Notes under the pieces: generated by a model
The model's input: the letters and a program-made list of their open reading frames with translations, nothing else
The model's database searches: none
What the model was told of the DNA's origin: nothing
Translations under genes and position numbers: made by a program
Part shown: in pieces, positions 55,439 through 64,000 of the stretch
How positions within the stretch are numbered: the stretch's first letter is position 1
Layout of the letters: each line of letters begins with the position of its first letter
Assembly (NCBI GenBank): GCA_964575335.1
Contig: CAZNPU010000011.1
Coordinates: 30,380-94,379, forward strand
Length of the DNA: 64,000 nt
DNA from: CAZNPU01 sp964575335
GTDB lineage: Bacteria > Planctomycetota > Phycisphaerae > Phycisphaerales > SM1A02
Direction: 5' to 3'

Positions 55439-56410
55439 ATGCGCGTGCAGCGAATCTTCAGTCATCTCTGGTCGGCATGCATACTGACGGTTTCGTTCAC
55501 GGTGATAAGCGTGCCGGCTTACGCTCAACTCAGTCCATCAGGCGTGAGCGGGGCCAAGCCTCAATCGACCGTCCAGCCGCCTGCGGAGAATCGGCCTGCT
55601 CACCCAGCGATCGATGAGCCTGGAGCGAATCAGCAACCCCGGAAGCAGCGCAGCGTGCAGGCGGAAGGCAAGCGTGAAGCTCGACTGCCGAAGCTGAGCT
55701 TTCACCAGTGGCTTGGCGCATTGCGCGCTGTCGAACTGACGACCCAGCAGCAGGTGAAGATTCGCGAGATCGTGCAGGAGTTTCGCGAAGCCCAGCAGGC
55801 ATTCGAGGCTGAGTACGGCACGGAGCTGCGCCAACTGCTGCGCGAAGCGCGCGATGTGCGTGCTGTCGGCGGCACAATCGATCCCGAATTACGCGAGCGC
55901 ATCGTCAAGCTGCGCGAGAAAGAGCCGCCGGTTGTTGAGTATCAAAGCCGCATCTGGACGGAACTGAATCGCCAGCAGCAACAGCAGATGCACCAGCAGC
56001 TTGAGAAAACGCAGCGCTTGCTGGCGAAGCGGCGCGCAGCGTTGCAGTTGCAGCAGCCGCAGCGCGATCGCAGCCGAGCACCCGGTGTATCCAGTCCGGA
56101 ACGTACTGCTGATGAATTGGATGCTGACGAATTGGACGAATTATTCGGCGACGACAGTAGCGAGGTTGATCCGCTTGTGACGCCGCCGATTGAACAACGC
56201 CAGTCGCGTGCGCGGACACCACAGGAGCGTGCAAGCACCAAAGAAGATGGTGCGCCCAGCCCGCAGTCGAAGCAACGCACACCGAGTGAACTCCCACCGC
56301 AGCGTGCTCCTCAGGCGGACGTAAAGCCGGCATCAACGCAGCGATCCGGCGGCGAAGGCGGTGTCGAACTGCCCTCGCAGCCGCCGCCTCAGCCTCAGCG
56401 CAAAGGGTAG
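55439..56410 (+). CDS. secreted coiled-coil protein, CpxP/Spy-like core
   Basis: 323 aa with a signal peptide (~8-33). Core (~85-200) is helical: LTTQQQVKIREIVQEFREAQ, then QLEKTQRLLAKRRAA, with an LTxxQ-like pattern as in periplasmic chaperones CpxP/Spy. The tail (~205-323) is long, acidic then Pro/Ser/Arg-rich. GGAGG precedes ATG 55439. Function not proven. Confidence 0.65.
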   Translation: MRVQRIFSHLWSACILTVSFTVISVPAYAQLSPSGVSGAKPQSTVQPPAENRPAHPAIDEPGANQQPRKQRSVQAEGKREARLPKLSFHQWLGALRAVELTTQQQVKIREIVQEFREAQQAFEAEYGTELRQLLREARDVRAVGGTIDPELRERIVKLREKEPPVVEYQSRIWTELNRQQQQQMHQQLEKTQRLLAKRRAALQLQQPQRDRSRAPGVSSPERTADELDADELDELFGDDSSEVDPLVTPPIEQRQSRARTPQERASTKEDGAPSPQSKQRTPSELPPQRAPQADVKPASTQRSGGEGGVELPSQPPPQPQRKG

Positions 56411-56721
56411 GCCGTCACCGGCAAGAGGGGAGGGAGACGGGAGACAAGGTGAATGGTTCTGAGACTTCAGAGACGTCACCTTTCACCCCTTCACCTTGTC
56501 ATTCTGGCCTCCCTCGCTTCTTCTGCCTTTCTGCGCGTATGCTGTTGCGGCCAGCGTCAACGGCGGTCTGCTATGATCGGCGCTCATGATCGCCCGGCAA
56601 TTGGCCGATCGTTATCGCACACGTACTCTGCACGCAGACGAGTTCAGGTTCGAGCCGTCGCAGGCGTGTCGCAATGCCATTGAATAAATAACAGCCAGAC
56701 GTCTCGAGCCGATCACCACCT
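56411..56721. other. gap with one inverted repeat
   Basis: No gene. An 11-base inverted repeat (GACAAGGTGAA at 56443-56453, TTCACCTTGTC at 56490-56500) could end the preceding transcript or bind a protein; no T-tract follows. Confidence 0.5.
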
Positions 56722-57972
56722 ATGAGAATCGCCATCGTTTGCTGCAGTTTCGATCCCAACCGCTCATACCAGGAAAATATCTGGGCAGAGCAGTTGCTGA
56801 AGGCTGGGCACACGGTGCGGGTGATAGCCGCCGGCCGGACGACTGCTGCGCCTGCTGTGATTGAAAGCCCCATCGGGCCGTACGAGGTGCAGCAGGTGCG
56901 AACGTGGCGATTGCCTCGCTCGATTTACCTCACGCGCGATGCTGCAACTGCGGTGCGGGCATTCTCGCCGGATTTGATCGCCATCTTCGGCGACAAACTC
57001 TTTACCCGCGGTGTGACGGATGACCCTCAACTGGCGCATGTGCCGGTCATCTCGACGTACAGCGAAAACACCGCAATGCACGAGTTTGACTGGCGCAAAG
57101 CGGGGATCGGATTCAAACAGCGCCTGCACGCGATTGGATTTGCAGTGATCCGCGGCGGCGCGATCCGCGCGAACTGCCGCCGAAGCGACATCATTGTCGG
57201 CAATACGCCGCAAGGCCGCGACATCGTGCTGCGACTGTTTCATGATCAGCGTGAGCGCGACAGAATCAACGCCAAGATCATTGATCGGCCGCTGGGGTTC
57301 AGCCCCGATCACTTCGGCCACGATCCGCAATTGCGCCAGTCTGTGCGGCGTTCGCTGGGCATTGGGCCTGATGAGGTGGTGGTCTGCACAAGCTCGCGAT
57401 TCGATCCCGACAAAGCGGATTCCATTCGCCTGGTGATCGACGCTTGCCGCCGCCTCATGCCGCAGCATCCTTCGCTCAGGGCGATGATCGTGGGCTTTTC
57501 CGACACACCGACAACTGCAGAAATTCGCCGCCATCTCGACAGCGGACCATACATTGACCGCTTTATTCAGCAGCCGTTCGCCAATCGCCAGCGTATGAAT
57601 GAGCTGTTCAATGCAGCAGATATTGTGGTGTATAACAGACCGACAATTTCATGTCAGGAAGCATTGGGCACAGGGCTGTATGCCTGCTTTGCTGACGGCG
57701 GCACGATGAACCACCTGGTGACGTCAGACGAGCAAGGGGCGTTTTACAGACCGCTGGATGTGAACCACCTGACCGAAGTTCTCACCTCGGCGATTGCGCG
57801 ATTCGAACAGCTATCAGGCGAGGCGCGTCAGGTGTTTCGCAGTCGGCTTGCTACTGAAGCGCAGTGGCTGAGATACGATCGCATCATTGAATCGGTATTT
57901 GAAGAGTTGCGCAAGCGATTGCCGCAGCAGGCGGCGGAAGCGTTCGACGCTGCACTGGCGGGATCGGTATGA
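56722..57972 (+). CDS. glycosyltransferase (GT-B fold)
   Basis: 416 aa. N-terminal CCSFDPNRSYQENIWAEQLL and STYSENTAMHEFDW; the C-terminal half has SSRFDPDKADSIRLVIDAC and NRPTISCQEALGTGLYACFAD, the donor-binding part of GT4-like enzymes. Likely part of cell-surface glycan assembly with the GT gene facing it. Donor unknown. Confidence 0.82.
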   Translation: MRIAIVCCSFDPNRSYQENIWAEQLLKAGHTVRVIAAGRTTAAPAVIESPIGPYEVQQVRTWRLPRSIYLTRDAATAVRAFSPDLIAIFGDKLFTRGVTDDPQLAHVPVISTYSENTAMHEFDWRKAGIGFKQRLHAIGFAVIRGGAIRANCRRSDIIVGNTPQGRDIVLRLFHDQRERDRINAKIIDRPLGFSPDHFGHDPQLRQSVRRSLGIGPDEVVVCTSSRFDPDKADSIRLVIDACRRLMPQHPSLRAMIVGFSDTPTTAEIRRHLDSGPYIDRFIQQPFANRQRMNELFNAADIVVYNRPTISCQEALGTGLYACFADGGTMNHLVTSDEQGAFYRPLDVNHLTEVLTSAIARFEQLSGEARQVFRSRLATEAQWLRYDRIIESVFEELRKRLPQQAAEAFDAALAGSV

Positions 57973-58084
57973 GCAAGATCATCTCATCAAGCTCCGGTGT
58001 GTGCAGCAGTTTCAGCACACTCCTGACGCGATTGCTGAATCAATGTTTTTTCGGCGCCTGATGTGATTGCGTGCAGCAGCGAGG

Positions 58085-59407
58085 TCACGCTTCCATCGTT
58101 GCCATCGCTGATTCGCCTGCCAGTTCCACGATGGGATCATCCGGTTCATCGATGACGCGCACCGGGCGATTGGCGAGCAGTTGGTCATACGCCTGCCGCA
58201 GGCGCACGCAATAGGCGCTGATGTGAAACACGCTGTTGAGCAGGATCGTTTCCGATCCGCCAACGCGGCCGGCAATCGTCCGGTCGTCGTACAGCCGCGT
58301 GATGCGATCGCATGCTGCGTTGATATCCCCGGCGTCAATCAGCATGCCGCTGACGCCTTCGTTATGCAGGATGGCGCGCGAGGCGTCGCTGTCCTCAGCA
58401 ATCACCGGCACGCCGGCTGCGAACGCCCACAGGAGCGGGAGCACCGACGGCACCGGCCGCAGGCGCCGCCCGCCGCCAAACAGCAGCGACATCCACGTCA
58501 CCGCATCGCTGGTTGAGAGATCGCGCGCGTTGGCGTCGCCGCCCAGCAGAAGCGCTGCGTCAAGACCCGCAACCATTCGCCACGGCTCAGCAACGTTGTC
58601 ATCAACGATAATGAGATCGTCCATGGCCATGCGGCGCAGATACTGCTCCGCTTCGACGCGATGTGCTGCCGCATGATGCATGACGAGCCTGATGCGGCGT
58701 CCGGACAACGCAACCCGCGCTGCGACGTTGACTGCCGCCATTGCGTCAGGCCAGCTCACCGGCTCGCACAGCAGGCCGACGATGAACGTCTGATCGTCAA
58801 GCTGGTGCTCTTCTGCCCAGCGTTTGCGCACCGTCTGCCGATCGGTCATGATGATTGATTGAGGATTGACCGCGGGCGGCAGCAGTGAGACTTCACGCCG
58901 CGGCACGCCCAGCGACAGATATTCGCGCTGCACTGCCGCCGATGCTGCCAGAATGGGCAGGCGATGGTCGCTCAGCAGTCGAATGAGCGTATGCGTCTGC
59001 AGCCCGCTTACAGGCCCGACGTGCAGCGTGGCCAGTCGCGGCAACTGCGGAGCCGCCAGCGTTGCCAGAACTGCAGCGCGGGCGGTCCACGCATGCACGA
59101 TGCGATATGGACCGCGTGCGCTTTCCAGCATGTCGATCAGCCGCCGCAACGCGCGTCCGCCAGCCAGCGGGGGCACGCCAAGATGGCCCAGGGGCTCAAC
59201 GCCGCAGCGTCGCGCGAGTTCGAGGTGGCGGCGCGTGCCGATGATGACCGCATCGTGATGAAGCGAGGTCAATCGCTGCATCACTTCCGCAAGCAGGTGC
59301 AGCGTGCAGGCGCCGCCTCCCGGTGAACCGGGATCGATCAGATGCAGCACGCGCTGTTGTTGCTGCGACGGGCTGATTCGTCGTGCTGCGAAATGATGAT
59401 GCGTCAT
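58085..59407 (-). CDS. glycosyltransferase-like protein (GT4)
   Basis: 440 aa. DPGSPGGGACTLHLLAEV near 27-44 is a typical N-terminal loop; FIVGLLCEPVSWPDAMAAV and a C-terminal acidic segment (PVIAEDSDASRAILHNEG) fit GT-B enzymes. Faces the neighbouring glycosyltransferase tail to tail. Acceptor unknown. Confidence 0.8.
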   Translation of the reverse strand: MTHHHFAARRISPSQQQQRVLHLIDPGSPGGGACTLHLLAEVMQRLTSLHHDAVIIGTRRHLELARRCGVEPLGHLGVPPLAGGRALRRLIDMLESARGPYRIVHAWTARAAVLATLAAPQLPRLATLHVGPVSGLQTHTLIRLLSDHRLPILAASAAVQREYLSLGVPRREVSLLPPAVNPQSIIMTDRQTVRKRWAEEHQLDDQTFIVGLLCEPVSWPDAMAAVNVAARVALSGRRIRLVMHHAAAHRVEAEQYLRRMAMDDLIIVDDNVAEPWRMVAGLDAALLLGGDANARDLSTSDAVTWMSLLFGGGRRLRPVPSVLPLLWAFAAGVPVIAEDSDASRAILHNEGVSGMLIDAGDINAACDRITRLYDDRTIAGRVGGSETILLNSVFHISAYCVRLRQAYDQLLANRPVRVIDEPDDPIVELAGESAMATMEA

Positions 59408-59470
59408 GTCCTGACCTGATCAAAATGGCAAAACCTGCTGCGCCGAATGGCGGTGTGTGCAGGGCGGTTC

Positions 59471-60157
59471 TCATCGCGGCGTCAGGTTGCCGCCCAGTTC
59501 CTTGGCATCGTGTTTGTAAAACAGCTTGGCGACCTGTTCGCCGGTGGTGATGGCCAGCGCTTCAAAGATCTGCAGGCGGCCGGCCCGCGTGCGATATATT
59601 TCCGGATCTACTTCGCGCGTCATTGCGCGCACGTACCGCGCTGGTTCATCGGAATCTTCAGGTGGGAAGACGCGTTTGCGGTTGGTGACGTCGATCACCT
59701 TCACCTGGCATCCCGCCATCGGCCGGGGCGTGTAGCCGTCGGGCGTGTCGGTGAACTGCAGCATCTCGATGTAGATCACCTGTTCCGCGCCTACCGCCTT
59801 GCCGATTTCTTCAATCGACATGATCCGGTTGTTGCGCTCCATCGTGCGCGCCAGGTTGATCGTGTCCTGCGGGCTGATCGTGCGGCTGAGCGCCTTTTCC
59901 ATCATCAGCCGCTGACTGACCTGGTCCGCAATCACGCGCCGCAGCGAAACCGGATTGACCACATTGCTGCGGTCATCGATGAACACTACCGTGGGCACGT
60001 CGGCCAGGATGTGCTGCGCTTCAACCTTGGGCGGTCCTTCGATGAAGTAGACCGCTGGCGCGACAATGTTGCAGCCGTTGACAACCGTCGCAGCAAATGC
60101 TGCAAGCGCCAGCAACGTCACCCATTTCATTACGCCTGCCTGCATCATGTTCGTCAC
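59471..60157 (-). CDS. lipoprotein of unknown function (B)
   Basis: 228 aa with a lipoprotein signal ending VVNGC (Cys ~29). The body alternates strands and helices: VVFIDDRSNVVNPVSLRRV, then EQVIYIEMLQF, resembling the next lipoprotein upstream (DRIVFIDLLEF), so the two are likely related. Overlaps that gene by GTGA (GTG 60157), and so is translationally coupled. Confidence 0.75.
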   Translation of the reverse strand: MTNMMQAGVMKWVTLLALAAFAATVVNGCNIVAPAVYFIEGPPKVEAQHILADVPTVVFIDDRSNVVNPVSLRRVIADQVSQRLMMEKALSRTISPQDTINLARTMERNNRIMSIEEIGKAVGAEQVIYIEMLQFTDTPDGYTPRPMAGCQVKVIDVTNRKRVFPPEDSDEPARYVRAMTREVDPEIYRTRAGRLQIFEALAITTGEQVAKLFYKHDAKELGGNLTPR

Positions 60158-60849
60158 TTCTTCTTGTTGTTGCGCATGTCCAGTTCGGGGCGATACTTGT
60201 CCGGATATTTCGGCTCAAGGTGTTGGTGGAAGAGCCACGCGGTGTATTTGATGAACTCCGCCAGCAGTCCGGTTTGCACCTGCATTGCCGTGGCGTCATC
60301 ACGGCTGACGCTCGTCAGTTTCGGGAACGTCGCGGTGATGTCGAAGGTGTCGGCAAAGACGTCCGGATCAATGCCGTCGCGTTCGATCACGCTGACGCGC
60401 CCAACCGCCACGCCTTCCCACAGATAACGGTTGCCCGGCGGGTTGAGGCGAAACTCAAGCAGATCGATGAACACGATGCGATCGACATTGAGCTGCTCAG
60501 CCATTTCGCCATACGGCAGGGCGTTCCACTGCGGCGTGCGATATTGCCAGTTGAGCACATGCTGCGGATTCAGCACGCGGATGCCTTCAACTTCGCGCGC
60601 CAGTCGTCCGCTGACGCCGCCGGCAATTTGCGCCGCTACATCCGGGTATTCGTACAGCGTGGCCAGGTCGGTGTTCACCAGCACCGCAACGGTCTTGTTC
60701 TCCAAACCGCTGTAACGAGCCGGCGTATCGACGAGCTTTTGATATTCCTCAGCCTGCATCATGGCGCCGGCCAGATGCGCAATCTGGCATCCCGCCAGCA
60801 GCACGGCAGCGGCTGCGAGAAGCGCAGCCGGCTTCCAGCGATCTTTCAT
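60154..60849 (-). CDS. lipoprotein of unknown function (A)
   Basis: 231 aa with lipobox LLAGC (Cys ~21). VAVLVNTDLATLYEYPDVAA and DRIVFIDLLEFRLNP mark a Rossmann-like or CsgG-like beta/alpha body. Start overlaps the stop of the DUF2752 gene (TGATG). Perhaps part of an envelope complex with lipoprotein B. Confidence 0.75.
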   Translation of the reverse strand: MKDRWKPAALLAAAAVLLAGCQIAHLAGAMMQAEEYQKLVDTPARYSGLENKTVAVLVNTDLATLYEYPDVAAQIAGGVSGRLAREVEGIRVLNPQHVLNWQYRTPQWNALPYGEMAEQLNVDRIVFIDLLEFRLNPPGNRYLWEGVAVGRVSVIERDGIDPDVFADTFDITATFPKLTSVSRDDATAMQVQTGLLAEFIKYTAWLFHQHLEPKYPDKYRPELDMRNNKKK

Positions 60850-61337
60850 CACAGCATTCCTCGATAGGTGATGATCTTGTATCCCCATGCCGCCACCACA
60901 AGCATGGCAACAATCCAGGCGGTTCTTCCGTTCCAGTACCGCGTGAAGACTGATGTAATGCGCGAGCCGGTCACCAGGACATAAACGCTCACCACCAGCG
61001 CCATGGCGGTGGCGATGGCCAGAAGGCAGCCCATGGGCTGGGTGAGAAATGACGAAACCAGGTCGCCGTCGGCTGCATGCGCAAACGCTGTGGTCATGCC
61101 GCAGGTGGGGCAGGGCAGGTTGCCCATGGCAATCCAGCCGCACGAGGGCATGTTGAGCTGCTCGTGTGTGCCTATGCCGGTTTCAGAAGGCGTCATCCAC
61201 GCTGCCAGTCCCAGGACCGCGCTGCAGCAGCAGGCAACCGCACCGGCGTACAGGCGATGCATAAGCGGCGAGCCGCTGCTGCGCGCCGCCGCGTGAACGG
61301 TTCGTGAAGTTGCTGGCGCAAGTGGAGGAGTGGACAT
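60849..61337 (-). CDS. DUF2752 membrane protein
   Basis: 162 aa. Three helices; the signature GNLPCPTCGMTTAFAHA (C-P-x-C-G-x-T) is that of DUF2752. Heads the three-gene operon with lipoproteins A and B. Function of the family is unknown; the Cys pair may bind a metal or be redox active. ATG 61337 chosen because the upstream part is not conserved in type. Confidence 0.85.
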   Translation of the reverse strand: MSTPPLAPATSRTVHAAARSSGSPLMHRLYAGAVACCCSAVLGLAAWMTPSETGIGTHEQLNMPSCGWIAMGNLPCPTCGMTTAFAHAADGDLVSSFLTQPMGCLLAIATAMALVVSVYVLVTGSRITSVFTRYWNGRTAWIVAMLVVAAWGYKIITYRGML

Positions 61338-61681
61338 CGGTGATCTATACGGTACTCCCAGACGCCCGACGCGGCAATTCCTGACGAAAGCGTCGAAAAA
61401 CTGGGGCATCTTCAATCCAAACGCGCTTTTTGAATGCACCTGCCGGTTGCCTGAATTTCCACCACGCCGGGAGAATCGATGCACTGTTCAAACCAAAGCC
61501 CGCTGGTGAATTGTGGCGTCAGCGCTTCGCGCAACCAACGCTTGCGCGCTGAAGAAATGGCGGCAGATGCCCGTCACCACGCGGTCACGCGGCGCGATTG
61601 GGATGAGATGAAATAAAAAAGGAAACGAAAAACGGATTTCAGCCGTGGCGGTCTGGGGCCGGGGGTCGGGGGGCGGGGCGA
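61338..61681. other. gap with G-quadruplex motif
   Basis: No gene. A strong G-quadruplex motif lies at 61655-61678 (runs of 4, 5, 6 and 4 G with loops of 2, 2 and 1), and an A-rich tract at about 61608-61634 could serve as a terminator tail on the minus strand for the gene at 61682. Confidence 0.6.
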
Positions 61682-62179
61682 TTACCGGGACCACCCGCCG
61701 TGCATCGTCGGTTCGACCATCATTAGCGTGGGCGTTGCAGTGGGAGCTGAGAAGTCGATCGTTGACAAATCCAATTCAGGAACGAGCAAGTGAGCCTGCT
61801 CAGCGGTCAACAGCTCGCCAAGTGTATCACCTGATTGGGCGTCGCAGATGGAGTAGCGTGGCCCGACGCTGGTGCCGTAAACCTTGATGATCAGCTGGTT
61901 GTTTTCAAGCGATCCAAGCAGCGGCAGCCCTTCATGCGGATCGACCGACGAGTGATTCGCAAAACCGTGATGACCGCTGTTGCCGGGGCTTGGCCCAGCG
62001 TCAGGATCATTGCCAGTATTGTTGTCTGCCGAGCCGGGATGCGCAACTGGCGGCCCGAACGCGCGGGTGTGGTCGGGCGTGAACACGCTGGCCATCACCA
62101 GAAATGCTGCAATAACGCCCAGCGAGCCGATCAGGCGGCGGATCAACGGTTGCGAGATGCCCAGAGACGAAATGCCCAT
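61682..62179 (-). CDS. membrane-anchored or secreted protein of unknown function
   Basis: 165 aa. A hydrophobic segment at ~14-34 (LIGSLGVIAAFLVMASVF) anchors or exports it; the rest is Pro/Gly/Ser/His-rich then acidic. ATG 62179 preferred; the upstream extension overlaps the tRNA promoter. No family recognised. Confidence 0.6.
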   Translation of the reverse strand: MGISSLGISQPLIRRLIGSLGVIAAFLVMASVFTPDHTRAFGPPVAHPGSADNNTGNDPDAGPSPGNSGHHGFANHSSVDPHEGLPLLGSLENNQLIIKVYGTSVGPRYSICDAQSGDTLGELLTAEQAHLLVPELDLSTIDFSAPTATPTLMMVEPTMHGGWSR

Positions 62180-62256
62180 AAAGTGGCTTATCGGCTCAAT
62201 TGCAGCCCCACCTGACTCGATCTGCCGGCTGAAACACCCGGTTTTCGTCCGAGGAC

Positions 62257-62284
62257 TTGCCCCCGGCCGATTTTTGCGTAATAT
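62257..62284 (+). promoter_or_regulatory. candidate promoter of tRNA-Glu
   Basis: TTGCCC at 62257-62262 and TAATAT at 62279-62284, 16 bases apart, about 38 bases before the tRNA. Each box matches the sigma-70 consensus at 4 of 6 positions. Confidence 0.4.
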
Positions 62285-62321
62285 GGGGTGCTCAAGCCGC
62301 CAGTCGGCGGCAGACATCCAC

Positions 62322-62396
62322 GACCCCATCGTCTAGTCTGGTCTAGGACACCTCCCTTTCACGGAGGTAACAGGGGTTCAAATCCCCTTGGGGTCG
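62322..62396 (+). tRNA. tRNA-Glu (anticodon TTC)
   Basis: Acceptor GACCCCA pairs with TGGGGTC; D arm CGTCTAG; anticodon stem CCTCC/GGAGG enclosing CTTTCAC with anticodon TTC at 62358-62360; T arm with GGGGTTCAAATCCCC. No CCA is encoded. A T-run follows the 3' end. Confidence 0.97.
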
Positions 62397-62764
62397 CTTT
62401 TTCCGCCTCTTCGTTGCGTTTTCGTGTCCGTCTCCATCACCCATGAATGGAAATAGATGCGGAAACGTGCCTGCTTGGAATGAGCCGCACCGGCGGCCTT
62501 GGCCGGGCACTTGAAGGAGCGTATCCGCCAGCAGCAGTGTGATGCAGTGGGGTGTGCGCTAAGCTAATAGGCTGCAGCTGCGCCCCGGGGCCCCGGATGC
62601 TGGCGAAGTTCTGGGGGAGGGGGGCGGAAGGGGAAGGGGGAAGAGTTGAAAATCACGCACGCGCAACGCCGCATCTGCGCTTGCAACTTTGCCGCCAGTG
62701 CCTACACTATTCGGCTCAATTCAGCGAGCCTGACTCGCCGTGGCGGGTCGTTTGGAGCTTTATC
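62397..62764. other. gap between tRNA and rpmE with G-quadruplex motif
   Basis: No gene. A G-quadruplex motif lies at 62613-62640 (G-runs of 5, 6, 4, 5). The rest is GC-rich leader. GGAG precedes rpmE. Confidence 0.6.
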
Positions 62765-62992
62765 ATGAAGGACAAGATCCACCCTCAGTACTACCCCAAC
62801 GCCAAGGTTTACTACCGCGGCGAGGTCGTCATGGAAGTCGGCGCCACCGTGCCCGAGCTTCACGTGGAAATCTGGTCCGGCTCGCACCCGTTCTTCACCG
62901 GTCAGAAGACCTTCGTGGACACCGCCGGCCGCGTCGAGAAGTTCCAGCGCAAGTTCGCTGGCGACTACTTCAAGCGCAGCAAGAAGAAGTAA
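62765..62992 (+). CDS. rpmE: 50S ribosomal protein L31 (zinc-free type)
   Basis: 75 aa: KDKIHPQYYPNAKVYYRG at the start and SHPFFTGQKTFVDTAGRVEK near the middle. It lacks the CxxC of zinc-binding L31, so it is the C-minus form. ATG 62765 follows GGAG; the upstream frame is non-coding in type. Confidence 0.95.
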   Translation: MKDKIHPQYYPNAKVYYRGEVVMEVGATVPELHVEIWSGSHPFFTGQKTFVDTAGRVEKFQRKFAGDYFKRSKKK

Positions 62993-63072
62993 TCCACTTC
63001 GCCAATAGCTGCCCAACTTCCGCGCAGCAGAACTTGGCGGAAGACATCAGGACATCACCGAATCAACCCTCC

Positions 63073-63093
63073 CGGCCGCGCCCCGCGCGGCCG
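63073..63093 (+). terminator. GC-rich hairpin after rpmE
   Basis: 8-base-pair stem CGGCCGCG / CGCGGCCG with a 5-base loop, 80 bases past the rpmE stop; no clear T-tract, so a weak candidate terminator. Confidence 0.35.
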
Positions 63094-63527
63094 CTTGTCT
63101 GCGCGGACAGATACTTTTCACCTGAGCTCAGATTTGTGAAAACGTTCGCAGACGCCTTCTTGTTGAACGAGCTGCACTTCTGCACAACAGCACCGGCCAC
63201 GGCGGCACGGCAGCAATGCAGCAAGCGGGGCTGAGTCAGTTTTCTCACGCGTACGCGAGGAGCGGTCTTCGTCTTCGTTGACACGCGGGAACCTGAGCCG
63301 CGCGCGAAAAATGCGCCAAAAAGAGGGCCGCCAAAAGTCCAGTCGTCAATAGAAGGTTCTCTAAATGGGGGAGGCCGGCGCGAATTATCTCGCTCGCCGC
63401 GCTGCGCCAGCCCGACCGACGCCGCAGCCGCTCACGCCGATTGGTCCGCCAATTCAGCCAAGTTCGCGTATTCCAAGCTGGTGTTCACCTGTGGCCATTG
63501 CTGCCCGCACGGGGCCAAGTGGGATAC

Positions 63528-63638
63528 CGGGTTCGTCTCCCACAGTATGTCTCAGTCGTTCGTGAGCGCATCGCCGTGATAAATCTCGAACTCGGTGTCC
63601 TTCACCCCGTGCAGCAGCATGCTCATGCGGACAAGATT
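63528..63638 (-). pseudogene. broken HsdM (type I DNA methyltransferase) fragment
   Basis: The minus strand encodes NLVRMSMLLHGVKDTEFEIY then HGDALTND, a TGA at 63552-63554, and DIL-ETNP. This is the conserved segment before the catalytic NPP-F motif of HsdM, where NDW-D is usual, so the TGA replaces a Trp codon. About 37 codons remain; homology stops after ETNP, before the catalytic motif. A relic of a lost restriction system. Confidence 0.75.
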
Positions 63639-64000
63639 GCCGAGTACAGTAAGTAACCGCTAAGATCGAAGCGGAAGTTCGACAGTTTTAACCACGGTCA
63701 ATCCGCCAACAAGGTCGTTGACCGTATCAAACTTTATCAAACTTTTCGACAAGCTCGCTCATAACGTGCGGGCGGCCGAGAAGAATTCGTATGGCTGCAA
63801 GTCCCGCCTGTGACCGGAAGGCCACCCTATTGCTCGAACCGAACCAAAGAAGTACTGTGGCGACGAGCTCCGCTTGTTTGTCAGATACCAAATGTCGAGG
63901 CACCTGAAACGCCCACTCCACGAGAGTGGACGGCATCGTATCCGCTTACGCAACCAACTGGGCAATAGAACCTATCCCAGAACCTCCTTCAAGAGCAGAA
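63639..64000. other. gene-poor end of window
   Basis: No gene I can support. Two overlapping minus-strand frames of 68-69 codons (63727-63936 and 63759-63965) have no ribosome site or recognised domain; they may be further debris of the lost restriction locus. Confidence 0.4.

Noticed and set aside
63552..63554. TGA read as Trp (code change)
   Set aside because: Only this relic needs it; all intact genes in the window use TGG for Trp and TGA as stop.

Overview
The window looks like chromosomal DNA of a planctomycete of the class Phycisphaerae; this is inferred from gene content, since no rRNA gene is present. The signs are a signal peptidase I with a large insert, two secreted proteins ending in PEP-CTERM-like signals with arginine-rich tails, a fused 3-dehydroquinate dehydratase/shikimate dehydrogenase, menaquinone synthesis by the futalosine route (mqnB and mqnA), GC-rich DNA, and many secreted proteins of unknown function in short operons.

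Layout. 0-8 kb: lepB, a secreted protein built from two similar halves, a PGPGW membrane protein, hisS, a DUF1080 protein and mqnB, with unusual hairpin repeats in the gaps. 8.3-13.8 kb: an operon for a type IV pilus / type II secretion-like machine (pilM, pilN, pilO, a PilP/GspC-like protein and a PilB/GspE ATPase). 14-26 kb: a DUF456 protein, a glycosyltransferase, a LmbE-type deacetylase, moaA, galE, DUF368, a CapD-type nucleotide-sugar dehydratase, dut and a zinc-ribbon protein. 26.3-28.8 kb (minus): a sulfur-handling operon of an MBL-rhodanese fusion, a tiny membrane protein and a TauE/SafE exporter. 29-33 kb: a PRC-barrel protein, a DUF2470 protein and aroDE. 33.2-36.2 kb is an accessory patch with an unknown protein, a decayed heptad repeat, SecD-like and hemerythrin-like gene remnants and one PEP-CTERM protein. 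36-44.5 kb: ftsK, an acyltransferase, a DEAD-box-type helicase, alr and a second PEP-CTERM protein. 44.6-47 kb: a coupled FAD reductase / type III polyketide synthase pair. 47-51 kb: mqnA, a long atypical sigma-like regulator, and rplM-rpsI. 51-62 kb: a CPBP protease, an Mrp ATPase, secreted proteins, two glycosyltransferases and a DUF2752-lipoprotein-lipoprotein operon. 62-64 kb: tRNA-Glu, rpmE and a gene-poor end with a broken hsdM fragment.

Most striking observations: (1) six copies of an intergenic hairpin at four loci in the first 14 kb, with a compensatory base-pair change in the stem and head-to-head pairing, and no recognisable mobilising gene nearby; (2) a concanavalin/LamG-like domain inside the signal peptidase; (3) a sigma-factor-like protein with three helix-turn-helix segments ahead of its sigma regions; (4) a sharp local GC drop exactly over the insertion domain of hisS; (5) a cluster of gene fossils at 33-36 kb and an hsdM fossil near the tRNA, the latter with a Trp codon turned to TGA; (6) two strong G-quadruplex motifs flanking the tRNA-Glu locus. 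All functional statements rest on reading motifs by eye; no database search was run.
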